A stretch of DNA of 64,000 nucleotides, taken from contig NZ_JACIFY010000015.1 in the NCBI RefSeq assembly GCF_014197615.1, forward strand, positions 1-64,000. The letters are read 5' to 3'. The stretch is from Rhizobium esperanzae (GTDB lineage Bacteria; Pseudomonadota; Alphaproteobacteria; Rhizobiales; Rhizobiaceae). Of the stretch, positions 1 to 7,837 are shown in pieces. The notes beneath the pieces were generated by a model. The model ran no database searches. It saw nothing but the letters and a program-made list of their open reading frames with translations, and was not told the origin of the DNA. Made by a program: the position numbers and the translations under genes. How positions within the stretch are numbered: the first letter of the stretch is position 1; each line of letters starts with the position of its first letter.

Positions 1-64
1 TCTCGCAGTTGCGCTTCTCTTCGTTCGCCATGACCAGCTTACGGTGGGACTTCCACCCACAAGA

Positions 65-85
65 GTGCGCCCATGCTGGGCGCAC
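65..85. other. 9-bp perfect hairpin beyond the porin terminator
   Basis: GTGCGCCCA (65-73) and TGGGCGCAC (77-85) form a perfect stem with a 3-nt loop. It lies beyond the clear terminator of the porin gene and has no U-tract. It may be a secondary stop for transcripts coming from the left edge. The function is unknown. Confidence 0.4.
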
Positions 86-90
86 AATGC

Positions 91-120
91 AAAAAAAGCC
101 CGGCTCGAGAGCCGGGCTTT
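91..120 (-). terminator. Rho-independent terminator of the porin gene
   Basis: On the minus strand an AAAGCCCGGCTC / GAGCCGGGCTTT stem (109-120 with 95-106) is followed by an uninterrupted T run (91-97 read in reverse). It starts about 25 bp after the porin stop codon. This is a textbook intrinsic terminator. Confidence 0.9.
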
Positions 121-145
121 CCTGATTGACCGAAGTCAGATCAGA

Positions 146-1168
146 TTAGAACGAACGCTGCAGGCGGAAGTAGCCCGTCGTGGAGTCGTCAGCATCTTCC
201 GGATCGAGGTACTGAACCGAAGCCTTGGCGTAGAAGTTGTCGACGATCTGGTAATCAACCGTCAGACCGACCTTCCATGCATCGCCGTCAGCGAAGTCGC
301 TGCCGCTAACGCCGTAGTTGCTGTAGTACTGAACACCAGGGGTGATCTTGAGCTTGTCGGTTGCCTTGATAGCGTATTCGGCAGCAACAGCCCATTCAGC
401 GGCGTTGTAGTACGCGTTCGGGTTCGTGGAGTAGACAGCTGCGAGGCCGAGCGTGCCCGGACCGATGTCAACCGTACCCATTGCGCGAACAGCGCCTTCT
501 TCGTTGTCGGTGTCGTAACCGGCAGTGATCTGGTAGCTGAAGGCACCAGCCTTGCCGCCGAGACCAACAGCAACACCCCAGTTGTTGGCGGTTTCGCCAT
601 CATAGAACGGGCTGTCTTCCAGTTCGTCGACGCTGATGCCAGCGTAGAAGTCGCCGGTTTCATACTGGTAACGGAGCGAGTTGTGCAGCGTAACCGGCGA
701 GCCGATGTCGTCGGTTTCGCCAGAGAGACCATCGTCCCACCAGCTGTAGAACAGACCAGCGCGGAAGCCGGCGATGTCGAGGTAAGCGGAGTCGAGGGCG
801 GCGCTCTGATCGCTAGCGTTGTCAGCATTGAACTGCATGACGATGACGCCGGTCAGCGGACCATACTCGGTGTCGCTCTTAGCCGTGAACTGAACCTGAC
901 CGCGGGTCTTGGCATCCCAATCCGAGTCGTTGCTGGCGGAGCCGTTGAGCGGCTGATCACCAATGTCGACCTGGAAACGGATGTAGCCTTCGATCTTGAG
1001 GCAGGTTTCGGTGCCCGGGATGTAGAAGTAGCCGGTGCCGTAAGCGTCGCAGACGCGAACATATTCAACCGGTTCCGGCTCGGCAGCAACGATAGCGTCA
1101 GCAGCGTGAGCACCGGAAACTACTGCGAGAGCAGCAGCGGAGCCGAGAAGCAGGCTCTTGATGTTCAT
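146..1168 (-). CDS. ropA: RopA-type outer-membrane porin (Porin_2 family)
   Basis: 340-residue outer-membrane porin, expected to form a trimeric beta-barrel for passive uptake of small hydrophilic solutes. The start MNIKSLLLGS is chosen because GGAGGT lies just upstream (rc of 1174-1179) and because a clean Sec signal peptide follows, ending AHA-AD near residue 23. The mature N-terminus has the alphaproteobacterial porin pattern: VRVCDAYGTGYFYIPGTETC, then LKIEGYIRFQ. The chain ends in Phe (LQRSF), the usual C-terminal residue recognised by the Bam machinery. Two cysteines in the first loop are typical of rhizobial RopA/Omp2 proteins. The gene is monocistronic, with a strong terminator behind it. 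The family call is firm. Which ropA paralogue it is cannot be told from the sequence alone. Confidence 0.92.
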   Translation of the reverse strand: MNIKSLLLGSAAALAVVSGAHAADAIVAAEPEPVEYVRVCDAYGTGYFYIPGTETCLKIEGYIRFQVDIGDQPLNGSASNDSDWDAKTRGQVQFTAKSDTEYGPLTGVIVMQFNADNASDQSAALDSAYLDIAGFRAGLFYSWWDDGLSGETDDIGSPVTLHNSLRYQYETGDFYAGISVDELEDSPFYDGETANNWGVAVGLGGKAGAFSYQITAGYDTDNEEGAVRAMGTVDIGPGTLGLAAVYSTNPNAYYNAAEWAVAAEYAIKATDKLKITPGVQYYSNYGVSGSDFADGDAWKVGLTVDYQIVDNFYAKASVQYLDPEDADDSTTGYFRLQRSF

Positions 1169-1763
1169 AAATGACCTCCAATTCAAAGTTTCGATCGGGT
1201 TTGGGATCTTTCGCTGAGCAGCGTTCCCTGCCCCATCCCCGTGTTTCAAGAAGTGGACGATCAGCCGCCCTTGCTTCCGACGCTGAAAATACAAGACCGA
1301 AGCCGTCACGCAATCACCAACTTACTCGGATGGGTGATTTGAGACAGCCTTCCCGACATCCTGTTGCTGAAAGGACACAAGTCGGGCGACCGGCCTCGAT
1401 TTCCTTTATGCTTTGTTAAGAAAACACTGATTTTGCCGCCGCTTAGCGGAGGCCAGCAAAGAATTGGACAGGCGTCTCGCAACACATTCGAGACACTTTT
1501 TTGACGAAGTCGGGCTCTTGCGGGGGATATCATCACTGCCGGAAGCGTAACCGGGCGATCACCGATCCGCTTTCGCCGGCTGCCGGGACTTGAAGGCAGG
1601 ATGTGATTCCCGCAGGCGATTCTCTCGCTTCGACGCGGAAGAGATTCTTTTCATCGCGCGGCCATGAGGCATAGCCCGAATGGCACTCACGCGGCATAGC
1701 CCATTCAACGAAGACGATTCGCTGTCAGCGACGAAGAGCGGCACAGGTTGGAAAAATCGGGAT
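1169..1763. promoter_or_regulatory. Long non-coding region upstream of the porin gene
   Basis: About 600 bp without a credible gene separate the porin start from the tRNA-Ser gene. Rhizobial porin genes often have long leaders. The AT-richer stretch around 1407-1435 is the likeliest place for the promoter, which would read leftward. I could not fix -35/-10 boxes with confidence. Short open frames here lack ribosome sites and family resemblance. Confidence 0.4.
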
Positions 1764-1853
1764 GGCGGAGAAGATGGGATTCGAACCCACGATACGCTTT
1801 TGACGTATACTCCCTTAGCAGGGGAGCGCCTTCGACCACTCGGCCACCTCTCC
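1764..1853 (-). tRNA. tRNA-Ser (anticodon GCU)
   Basis: The minus strand reads GGAGAGGTGGCCGAGTGG at the 5' end, an anticodon loop with GCU, a long variable arm typical of a class II tRNA, the T-loop GGTTCGAATCC, and an acceptor closing CTTCTCC plus G discriminator. Bases 1763-1765 supply a genome-encoded CCA. It decodes AGC/AGU serine codons. No integrase or duplicated tRNA end is seen beside it. Confidence 0.96.
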
Positions 1854-2016
1854 GGTGCGGCCTAACTATGGTGACCGGTCTGTGAATGCAAGGGTTTTTT
1901 CAGTTTTCACCAGAAGAAATGCAACGGGGCGGCATTTCGGCAGGCCCGCGCAAACCGAGGGCATTTCCTGTCACGATCCGGGAATTTGATCGTGCTTCGT
2001 TCTCTTCGACGAGGAA

Positions 2017-2035
2017 GCCGGGCTTTCCGCCCGGC
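2017..2035. terminator. Possible terminator hairpin downstream of the flavoprotein reductase
   Basis: GCCGGGC (2017-2023) pairs with GCCCGGC (2029-2035) over a 5-nt loop, 73 bp beyond the reductase stop codon. The U-tract is poor in both directions. The rest of the 1854-2107 gap shows nothing recognisable. Confidence 0.35.
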
Positions 2036-2107
2036 GCCTGGCAGGTTCGGCAAGCCCGGCACGGCATTGCCGCCGGCGGCAATGCGCTGCGTGTACCGGG
2101 TTTGAAC

Positions 2108-3325
2108 TCAGCCGAGCAGGCTCTTGAGGTCGGCAGAGGGGTCGGCGAGAATCGCTCTGTCGGGGTTGATCCCCGATTCCAGCAGCTTCTTGCCGGTCAC
2201 ATAGGCCTTCGCGTCGTTGATCGCGTCGACGGCGATCAGCAGGCCTTGCCTGAAGTACCAGACCGAATGGGCGCCTTCGCGGGCGCCGGGGCGCAGCAGT
2301 GTTTCGTCATAACCGAGGTTGAAGCCGGCGATCTGCAGCTTGACATCATACTGGTCGGACCAGAACCACGGCTTCGGATCATATGGCGCGTTGCCGCCGG
2401 CGATCACGGCTGCCGCCGCTTCGGCCTGGTCGACGGCGTTCTGCACCGATTCGAGCCTGATGCGGCCACCCTGCCAGGGAAGGGCGGCGCAATCGCCAGC
2501 GGCAAAGATCGCCGGATCGGAAGTGCGGGCGAATTCATCGACGACGATGCCGTTGGCGACTTCGAGGCCAGCTTCCTTGGCAAGCTGATCGTTCGGCACG
2601 ACGCCGATGCCGACGACGGCAAAGTCGATGTCGATCACCGATCCATCGGAAAGTGCGGCGCCGGTAACGCGACCATCCTTGCCGACCAGATGTTTGAGCC
2701 CCGTCTTTTCGCGGATCACCACGTCGTGGGTCTCATGGATGCCGCGCATGATATCGGCGGTTTCCTTCGCCGCGACGCGCTGCAGGATGCGGTCGGCCAT
2801 CTCGATGACGGTGACCTCAAGGCCGCGGTGGCGGGCAACGGCCGCCGCCTCGAGACCGATATAACCGCCGCCGATGATGAGCACGCGGCGACCGGGGCGC
2901 ATCTCGTCGGCGAGCAGATCGGCATCGCGCTTGTCGCGGGCGACATAGACGCCCTCGAGATCGCCGCCGATCGCCGCCGGCAGCCGGCGCGGGGTCGAGC
3001 CGGTGGCCAGAGCCAGCGTGCCGTAATCGAGAACGGAGCCGTCCTGCAGCAGAACCTGCTTGCTGTCCGGCTTGATCTGCTCGGCCCAGGTCGAAAGGCG
3101 AAGATCGACGTCATTGTCGACATACCATTGCTCGGCGCGAAACAGCAGGCGATCGAAGGCCATTTCGCCCAGCAGGTATTTCTTCGAAAGCGGCGGGCGC
3201 TGATAAGGAGCCACGTCTTCCGCACCGATAAGGGTGATCGGGCGCGTATCCTTCAACGCACGCAGCTTGGCCGCCAATGCAAAACCGGCCTGGCCCGCGC
3301 CGATGATCACCAGTCTATCCGTCAC
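2108..3325 (-). CDS. FAD/NAD(P)H-dependent ferredoxin-reductase-type oxidoreductase
   Basis: 405-residue flavoprotein of the rhodocoxin/putidaredoxin reductase type, which passes electrons from NAD(P)H to a small iron-sulphur protein. The N-terminal FAD-binding motif is VIIGAGQAGFALA, the second dinucleotide motif is VLIIGGGYIGLEAA in the middle, and the C-terminal FAD motif is FAAGDCA. The GTG start (VTDRLVII) is chosen because the Rossmann motif begins at once and GGGAG lies 7 bp upstream. The gene sits 86 bp behind the Gfo/Idh/MocA dehydrogenase on the same strand, so the two are probably co-transcribed away from the iol operon. Its redox partner is not in the window. An oxygenase link is possible but unproven. 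Confidence 0.85.
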   Translation of the reverse strand: MTDRLVIIGAGQAGFALAAKLRALKDTRPITLIGAEDVAPYQRPPLSKKYLLGEMAFDRLLFRAEQWYVDNDVDLRLSTWAEQIKPDSKQVLLQDGSVLDYGTLALATGSTPRRLPAAIGGDLEGVYVARDKRDADLLADEMRPGRRVLIIGGGYIGLEAAAVARHRGLEVTVIEMADRILQRVAAKETADIMRGIHETHDVVIREKTGLKHLVGKDGRVTGAALSDGSVIDIDFAVVGIGVVPNDQLAKEAGLEVANGIVVDEFARTSDPAIFAAGDCAALPWQGGRIRLESVQNAVDQAEAAAAVIAGGNAPYDPKPWFWSDQYDVKLQIAGFNLGYDETLLRPGAREGAHSVWYFRQGLLIAVDAINDAKAYVTGKKLLESGINPDRAILADPSADLKSLLG

Positions 3326-3411
3326 GATCTCACTCCCGAAACTGCGCCCGACAACTCCGTCCAGGCCTATCCCCTGCCTCAAACGCCGTCAACGGAAAGC
3401 GACTTTTCCAT

Positions 3412-4527
3412 TCAGCCGATCTCGATCCAGCGGCGCTCATGGAAGGACTGTGCCATGGCATGCACCGACTTCTCTATCCTGAGACCGTCTTCAAATGTGA
3501 CGATCGACGACGGCTCGCCGGAAATTGCCCGGATCAGCTCGCGGCATTCGATGATCTTCAGATCGTTGAAGCCGAGGCCGTGGCCGGGCGCCGGGATGAA
3601 GCGATCATAAGGCCGATGGGCCGGTGCCGCCAGTATCTTGCGGAAGCCCTGTTCGGAACCGCGCCCCTCGGCCTGATAGAGCTCGAATTCGTTCATGCGC
3701 TCCTGGTCATAGACGATCGAGCCCTTCGAGCCATAAATCTGCAGGGCGATGCGGCCCTTGCGGCCCCAGGCGGCGCGATTCGCCATCAATACGGCAGAGA
3801 TGCCGCCGCCAAGCCGCATCAGCACATTGGCGCCATCGTGGTTTTCGACGGCACGGCGGCCACCCTCGCTAAGCGGGCGGTCGGCATAGGGCCTGACCAT
3901 GTCTGTAATGACAGCCTCGACGTGGCCGAACAGATACCAGAGCAGCGACAGCGGATGCACGGCGAAATCGTCGAGCGCGCCATAACCGGCGGCAAGCTCG
4001 CTCTTCCAGTAAAAGAAGACATCGGGATCGGCCATGAAATCCTCGTCCATCTCGACGCGGATATGGTTGACCGTGCCGATGGCGCCTTCGCCAACAAGCG
4101 TTTTGATGTGCCGCATCACGGGATTCTGGATGTAGTTGTAACCGAGAGCGGCCACCTTGCCGGACCCCCTCGCCGTCTCCAGCATGCGCTCGGCATCGGC
4201 ATAGGCCGGCGCCATCGGCTTTTCGCACCAGACATGTTTGCCGGCTTGAAGCGCTGCGATCGCCATTTCGGGGTGGAACTGATTGGGCGTGGTGACGGAA
4301 ACGACGTCGACCTCCGGGTCGGCGATCAGCGCCCGCCAGTCGGCCGTCGCCTTCTCGAAGCCGAATTCACCGGCGCGCGCCTCCGCAAGCCCGGCATTGG
4401 CTTCGGCAAGATGCACCAGACGCGGACGCTCGACATCGCCGAACACAGTCTTTACCGCATTCCATGCCAGCGCATGGCACTTGCCCATATAGCCGGTGCC
4501 GATCAAACCGATGCCGAGTGGCTTCAT
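3412..4527 (-). CDS. Gfo/Idh/MocA-family NAD(P)-dependent sugar/inositol dehydrogenase
   Basis: 371-residue oxidoreductase. The N-terminal Rossmann motif is GLIGTGYMGKCHA, followed by the family signature CEKPMAP around residue 100 with its catalytic lysine, then the alpha/beta C-terminal domain (HPLSLLWYLFGH). Family members oxidise sugars or inositols, or reduce inososes. The position back-to-back with iolR, across a shared control region holding two putative IolR sites, suggests use of an inositol isomer or an oxidised inositol. It is not necessarily the main myo-inositol dehydrogenase (idhA), which in Sinorhizobium lies outside the iol cluster. A ribosome site (GGAGGAGAC) sits just upstream of the ATG. 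The family is certain; the substrate is inferred. Confidence 0.85.
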   Translation of the reverse strand: MKPLGIGLIGTGYMGKCHALAWNAVKTVFGDVERPRLVHLAEANAGLAEARAGEFGFEKATADWRALIADPEVDVVSVTTPNQFHPEMAIAALQAGKHVWCEKPMAPAYADAERMLETARGSGKVAALGYNYIQNPVMRHIKTLVGEGAIGTVNHIRVEMDEDFMADPDVFFYWKSELAAGYGALDDFAVHPLSLLWYLFGHVEAVITDMVRPYADRPLSEGGRRAVENHDGANVLMRLGGGISAVLMANRAAWGRKGRIALQIYGSKGSIVYDQERMNEFELYQAEGRGSEQGFRKILAAPAHRPYDRFIPAPGHGLGFNDLKIIECRELIRAISGEPSSIVTFEDGLRIEKSVHAMAQSFHERRWIEIG

Positions 4528-4561
4528 TTTCGTCTCCTCCAGGAACTGCGGCCGGATTTTT

Positions 4562-4575
4562 GGAATATTTGGATC
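4562..4575. promoter_or_regulatory. Putative IolR operator 1 (GGAA-N6-GATC variant)
   Basis: GGAATATTTGGATC, the weakest of four GGAA-N6-TTYC-like sites. It lies in the intergenic region between iolR and the divergent dehydrogenase, about 35 bp upstream of the latter's start. Control by IolR is inferred from recurrence at iol promoters. Confidence 0.4.
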
Positions 4576-4676
4576 ATTTTGACAAGAGACCCATAGGCGG
4601 GCATTTTCACGTTCTTCCCGGCAAGCTGTTTAAAAGCCTTGAATTACAGGCGATTAAAAACAATTAGGCGCACCGT

Positions 4677-4705
4677 TTGAAATCGTCTATGCTCGACAAT
4701 ATGGA
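4677..4705 (+). promoter_or_regulatory. Candidate iolR promoter
   Basis: TTGAAA (4677-4682) and TATGGA (4700-4705) are separated by 17 bp. The -10 box overlaps the start of putative operator 2, which would allow autorepression. The boxes are imperfect. Confidence 0.35.
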
Positions 4706-4716
4706 ATATTTGTTTC
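4703..4716. promoter_or_regulatory. Putative IolR operator 2
   Basis: GGAATATTTGTTTC fits GGAA-N6-TTYC. It is 18 bp upstream of the iolR start codon and overlaps the candidate promoter. Confidence 0.5.
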
Positions 4717-4734
4717 ATCTCGTGAGCCGCAAGC

Positions 4735-5610
4735 ATGGATAATGATCCCCAGAGGCAGGCGCGTGTGCCGCGCGATTTCGAAAGCCTGCGCAGCACCATC
4801 ATCGAGCGCAAGGCGAACATGCCGAAGCGGCTGGCGCAGGTCGCCGCTTTCGCGCTCGGCAATCCCGACGAGATCGCCTTCGGCACGACGGCAAGCATTG
4901 CGGCTGCCTCCGACGTCCAGCCCTCGACGCTGGTGCGCCTGGCGCATCATCTGGGTTACGAAGGTTTCTCCGACCTGCAGAGCATTTTCCGCGAAAGGCT
5001 GCGCGACCGGACGCTGAGCTATGAAGAACGGCTCGTCACGCTGGAGCAGGCAAGCGGCGACGACGAGGACGCCAACCTGCTCTCCGGCTTCATTGCGGCG
5101 GCCAGCCAGTCGATCAACCGGCTGGCGGCAACGGTGCAGAGCGATACATTCACGAAAGCGGTCAATATTCTTGCCGGCGCCGAGACGATCTATCTGATCG
5201 CCAAACGGCGCTCCTACCCGCTGACGGCACACATGACCTACGCCTTTTCCAAGCTCAACATCCGCCATCAGATCGTCGCCTCGCCGAACGGCGTCGACCC
5301 GGAGATGGTGCAGTTCGCAACACCCAGGGACGCGGCGATCGCCGCGAGCTTTTCGCCCTACGCGGCCGACAGCCTCAGCCAAAGCCAGGAGCTTGCCGAC
5401 CGCGGCGTCCCCGTCATCGCCATCACCGATTCGGCTTTCTCGCCGCTCGCCGCCTGCGCCACGCACTGGTTCGAAGTGGCAGAGGCCGATTTCGCCGGCT
5501 TCCGCTCGCTGTCGGCCTCGATGGCGCTGACCATGGCTCTGCCGGTCGCCATCGCCGAGCGGCGCAGAAAGCGTCAGCATTCAAAAGCTGGAAAAGCCAA
5601 AATGGAATAA
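4735..5610 (+). CDS. iolR: RpiR-family transcriptional regulator of inositol catabolism
   Basis: 291-residue RpiR-type repressor. The N-terminal helix-turn-helix (about residues 10-90) contains AAASDVQPSTLVRLAHHLGY and is followed by DLQSIFRERL. The C-terminal sugar-isomerase (SIS) domain (about 130-270) contains AETIYLIAKRRSYPL and should sense a phosphorylated or keto inositol intermediate. It is the first gene of the rightward iol cluster, 92 bp ahead of iolC. Rhizobia use an RpiR-type IolR, unlike the DeoR-type of Bacillus. The GGAA-N6-TTYC motif sits before its own start, before iolC and before the divergent dehydrogenase, which is consistent with repression of all three units. The ribosome site is weak. 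Confidence 0.88.
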   Translation: MDNDPQRQARVPRDFESLRSTIIERKANMPKRLAQVAAFALGNPDEIAFGTTASIAAASDVQPSTLVRLAHHLGYEGFSDLQSIFRERLRDRTLSYEERLVTLEQASGDDEDANLLSGFIAAASQSINRLAATVQSDTFTKAVNILAGAETIYLIAKRRSYPLTAHMTYAFSKLNIRHQIVASPNGVDPEMVQFATPRDAAIAASFSPYAADSLSQSQELADRGVPVIAITDSAFSPLAACATHWFEVAEADFAGFRSLSASMALTMALPVAIAERRRKRQHSKAGKAKME

Positions 5611-5617
5611 ACATTCC
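5604..5617. promoter_or_regulatory. Putative IolR operator 3 (perfect inverted repeat)
   Basis: GGAAT-AAAC-ATTCC is a perfect palindrome that overlaps the iolR stop codon. It is the best-formed copy of the GGAA-N6-TTYC motif and lies just upstream of the iolC -35 box. Confidence 0.55.
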
Positions 5618-5620
5618 GAA

Positions 5621-5649
5621 TTGACAAAATATCGGAACCGATGTTTCAT
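5621..5649 (+). promoter_or_regulatory. iolC promoter with embedded operator 4
   Basis: A consensus TTGACA (5621-5626) is followed after 17 bp by TTTCAT (5644-5649). The fourth GGAA-N6-TTYC copy (5634-5647) occupies the spacer and -10 box, the ideal position for a repressor. The iolC start codon is 53 bp beyond the -10 box. Confidence 0.6.
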
Positions 5650-5702
5650 TATTGAAAATTCGCAGGCACTGGAAGCCGCGCAAAATCTAGCGGGAGGACA
5701 TC

Positions 5703-7637
5703 ATGGTACAATCGAATCCGGGATCACAGCCGGAGCCGGCGCTTGATGTAATCACCATCGGCCGTTCCTCGGTCGATCTTTACGGTCAGCAGATCGGTTC
5801 GCGGCTGGAGGATATCGGCTCCTTTGCCAAATCCGTCGGCGGCTGCCCGGCCAATATCGCCATCGGCACGGCGCGACTCGGCCTCAAATCCGGTCTCATC
5901 ACCCGCGTCGGCGACGAGCAGATGGGACGTTTCATCCGCGAGCAGTCGGCGCGCGAAGGCGTGGCGACGCAAGGCATTGTCACCGACAAGGAACGGCTGA
6001 CGGCACTGGTGCTGCTGGCGGTCGAGGCCGAGGGCGTGTCGCCGATGATCTTCTACCGGTCGGATTGCGCCGACATGGCGCTCGATGAAGGCGATATCGA
6101 CGAGGATTTCATCAAGTCGTCGCGCGCCGTTCTCGTTTCCGGCACGCATTTCTCGCGACCGAACACCGAGGCCGCGCAGCGCAAGGCGATCCGCCTCGCC
6201 AAGGCGAATGGCCGCAAGGTGATCTTCGACATCGACTACCGGCCGAATCTCTGGGGCCTTGCCGGCCATGCGGAAGGCTTCGAGCGCTACGTGAAGTCCG
6301 ACCTGGTTTCCTCGAAGATGAAGGAGACGCTGCCGGATTGCGATCTCATCGTCGGTACCGAAGAGGAAATCCTGATTGCATCCGGCGCCGACGACGTGCT
6401 CGGCGCACTGAAGGAGATTCGCCGCCTGTCGCCGGCGACGATCGTGCTCAAGCGCGGCGCCATGGGCTGCATCGTCTATGACGGCCCGATCGCCGACGAC
6501 CTCGAAGCCGGCATCATCGGCCAGGGTTTCCCGATCGAAGTCTTCAATGTGCTCGGCGCCGGCGATGCCTTCATGTCCGGGTTCCTGCGCGGCTTCCTGC
6601 GCGACGAGCCGCTGAAGACCTGCGCCACCTGGGCCAATGCCTGCGGCGCCTTTGCCGTCTCCCGCCTGCTCTGCTCGCCGGAATATCCGACCTGGGCGGA
6701 ACTCGACTTCTTCCTGAAAAACGGCAGCAAGCATCGGGCATTGCGCAAGGACGAGGCGATCAATCATATCCATTGGGCATCGACGCGCCGCGGCGAAGTC
6801 CCGCTTCTGATGGCGCTGGCGATCGACCACCGTTCGCAACTCGTCAGCGTTGCCGATGAACTCGGCGTCGGCCACGACAAGATCGTCGCCTTCAAGCGCC
6901 TGGCGGTTGCCGCAGCGGCGCGGGTTTCGAACGGCCGCGACGGCTACGGCATGCTGATCGACGAACGTTTCGGCCGCGACGCCTTCTTCGATGCGGCAAC
7001 GAAGAATTTCTCCTGGATCGGCCGGCCGGTAGAGCTGCCGGGCTCGAAGCCGCTGCGCTTCGAATTCAGCCAGGATATCGGCTCGCAGCTTGTGGAATGG
7101 CCGCTCGGCCATTGCATCAAGTGCCTGTGCTTCTATCATCCCGACGATCCCGCCGAATTGAAGAGGGAACAGCAGGAGAAGCTGCGCACGCTGTTCGAGG
7201 CGTCCCGCAAGGTCGGCCGCGAGCTGCTGGTCGAGATCATCGCCGGCAAGAACGGGCCGCTCACCGACGACACGATTGCGACGGCGCTGGAAGAGCTCTA
7301 CGCGCTCGGCATCAAGCCGGACTGGTGGAAGCTCGAGCCGCAGGCATCGACGGAAGCCTGGAAGAAGATCGATGCGGTGATCGCCAAGAATGATCCATGG
7401 TGCCGCGGTATCGTGCTGCTCGGCCTCGAGGCGCCCGCCGACGAGCTGATCTCCTGCTTCGAGGCGACGCTGGCGGCGCCCTCCGTGAAAGGCTTTGCCG
7501 TCGGCCGGACGATCTTTGCCGACCCGGCGCGGGCCTGGCTTTCGGGGACAATGAACGACGAGGAGGCGATCGCCGACATGGCCGGCCGCTTCCGGCAATT
7601 GACGGAAGCCTGGCTGAAGACGCGTGGGCTTCAGTAG
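5703..7637 (+). CDS. iolC: 5-dehydro-2-deoxygluconokinase fused to a DUF2090 aldolase-like domain
   Basis: 644-residue two-domain protein. Residues about 13-330 are a PfkB-type sugar kinase, with the substrate motif GGCPANIAIGTARLG near residue 48 and the anion-hole motif NVLGAGDAFMSGFLRG near 283. It phosphorylates 2-deoxy-5-keto-gluconate, the IolB product. Residues about 345-640 are DUF2090, an aldolase-like TIM barrel (LLMALAIDHRSQL near its start). This part probably performs or assists cleavage of the phosphorylated product to dihydroxyacetone phosphate and malonate semialdehyde, the IolJ step. Plain IolC proteins are about half this length; the fusion is common in Proteobacteria. The start is supported by GGGAGGA 7 bp upstream. 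It is the first catabolic gene of the operon. The aldolase role is inferred from the domain and from the lack of a separate iolJ here. Confidence 0.9.
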   Translation: MVQSNPGSQPEPALDVITIGRSSVDLYGQQIGSRLEDIGSFAKSVGGCPANIAIGTARLGLKSGLITRVGDEQMGRFIREQSAREGVATQGIVTDKERLTALVLLAVEAEGVSPMIFYRSDCADMALDEGDIDEDFIKSSRAVLVSGTHFSRPNTEAAQRKAIRLAKANGRKVIFDIDYRPNLWGLAGHAEGFERYVKSDLVSSKMKETLPDCDLIVGTEEEILIASGADDVLGALKEIRRLSPATIVLKRGAMGCIVYDGPIADDLEAGIIGQGFPIEVFNVLGAGDAFMSGFLRGFLRDEPLKTCATWANACGAFAVSRLLCSPEYPTWAELDFFLKNGSKHRALRKDEAINHIHWASTRRGEVPLLMALAIDHRSQLVSVADELGVGHDKIVAFKRLAVAAAARVSNGRDGYGMLIDERFGRDAFFDAATKNFSWIGRPVELPGSKPLRFEFSQDIGSQLVEWPLGHCIKCLCFYHPDDPAELKREQQEKLRTLFEASRKVGRELLVEIIAGKNGPLTDDTIATALEELYALGIKPDWWKLEPQASTEAWKKIDAVIAKNDPWCRGIVLLGLEAPADELISCFEATLAAPSVKGFAVGRTIFADPARAWLSGTMNDEEAIADMAGRFRQLTEAWLKTRGLQ

Positions 7638-7650
7638 GTTATAGATTAGA

Positions 7651-7803
7651 CCCCTCCCCAACCCCTCCCCACAAGGGGAGGGACTTAAGTTGAGGCATCG
7701 CTTTACGCCACAAACGAGCTGTCTTGCGGACGCAAGGTTGCGGTGAAATGCGGCGAGCCCCACGAGTGAGCCCCTCCCCTTGTGGGCAGGGGTTGGGGAG
7801 GGG
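7651..7803. repeat. GC-rich palindromic intergenic repeat, copy 1
   Basis: A 153-bp element between iolC and iolD. The left end reads CCCCTCCCCAACCCCT, and the right end is its reverse complement, AGGGGTTGGGGAGGGG. Internal CCCCTCCCCTTGTGGG and CCCCACAAGGGGAGGG arms add further pairing. A second copy of similar size and interior lies between iolE and iolB, and a short relative follows mgtE. It resembles the mosaic palindromic repeats scattered between rhizobial genes. It should form strong RNA structure inside the operon transcript. Confidence 0.8.
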
Positions 7804-7837
7804 AAACCAACGAGAGCGAAGATTGCGGGAGGCCCCG

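Noticed and set aside
1764..1853. tRNA-Ser as an attachment site for an integrated element
   Set aside because: No integrase, no duplicated tRNA end and no compositional break on either side.
1886..3610. 574-codon plus-strand frame across the reductase gene
   Set aside because: Opposite a flavoprotein with intact FAD motifs; the plus-strand product has no family features.
5724..7763. 679-codon minus-strand frame opposite iolC
   Set aside because: Antisense shadow of the kinase fusion; extends through the palindromic repeat and has no recognisable domain.
7651..7803. CRISPR-like array
   Set aside because: The structure is one large palindrome with inverted ends, not short direct repeats with spacers. 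No cas genes occur in the window.
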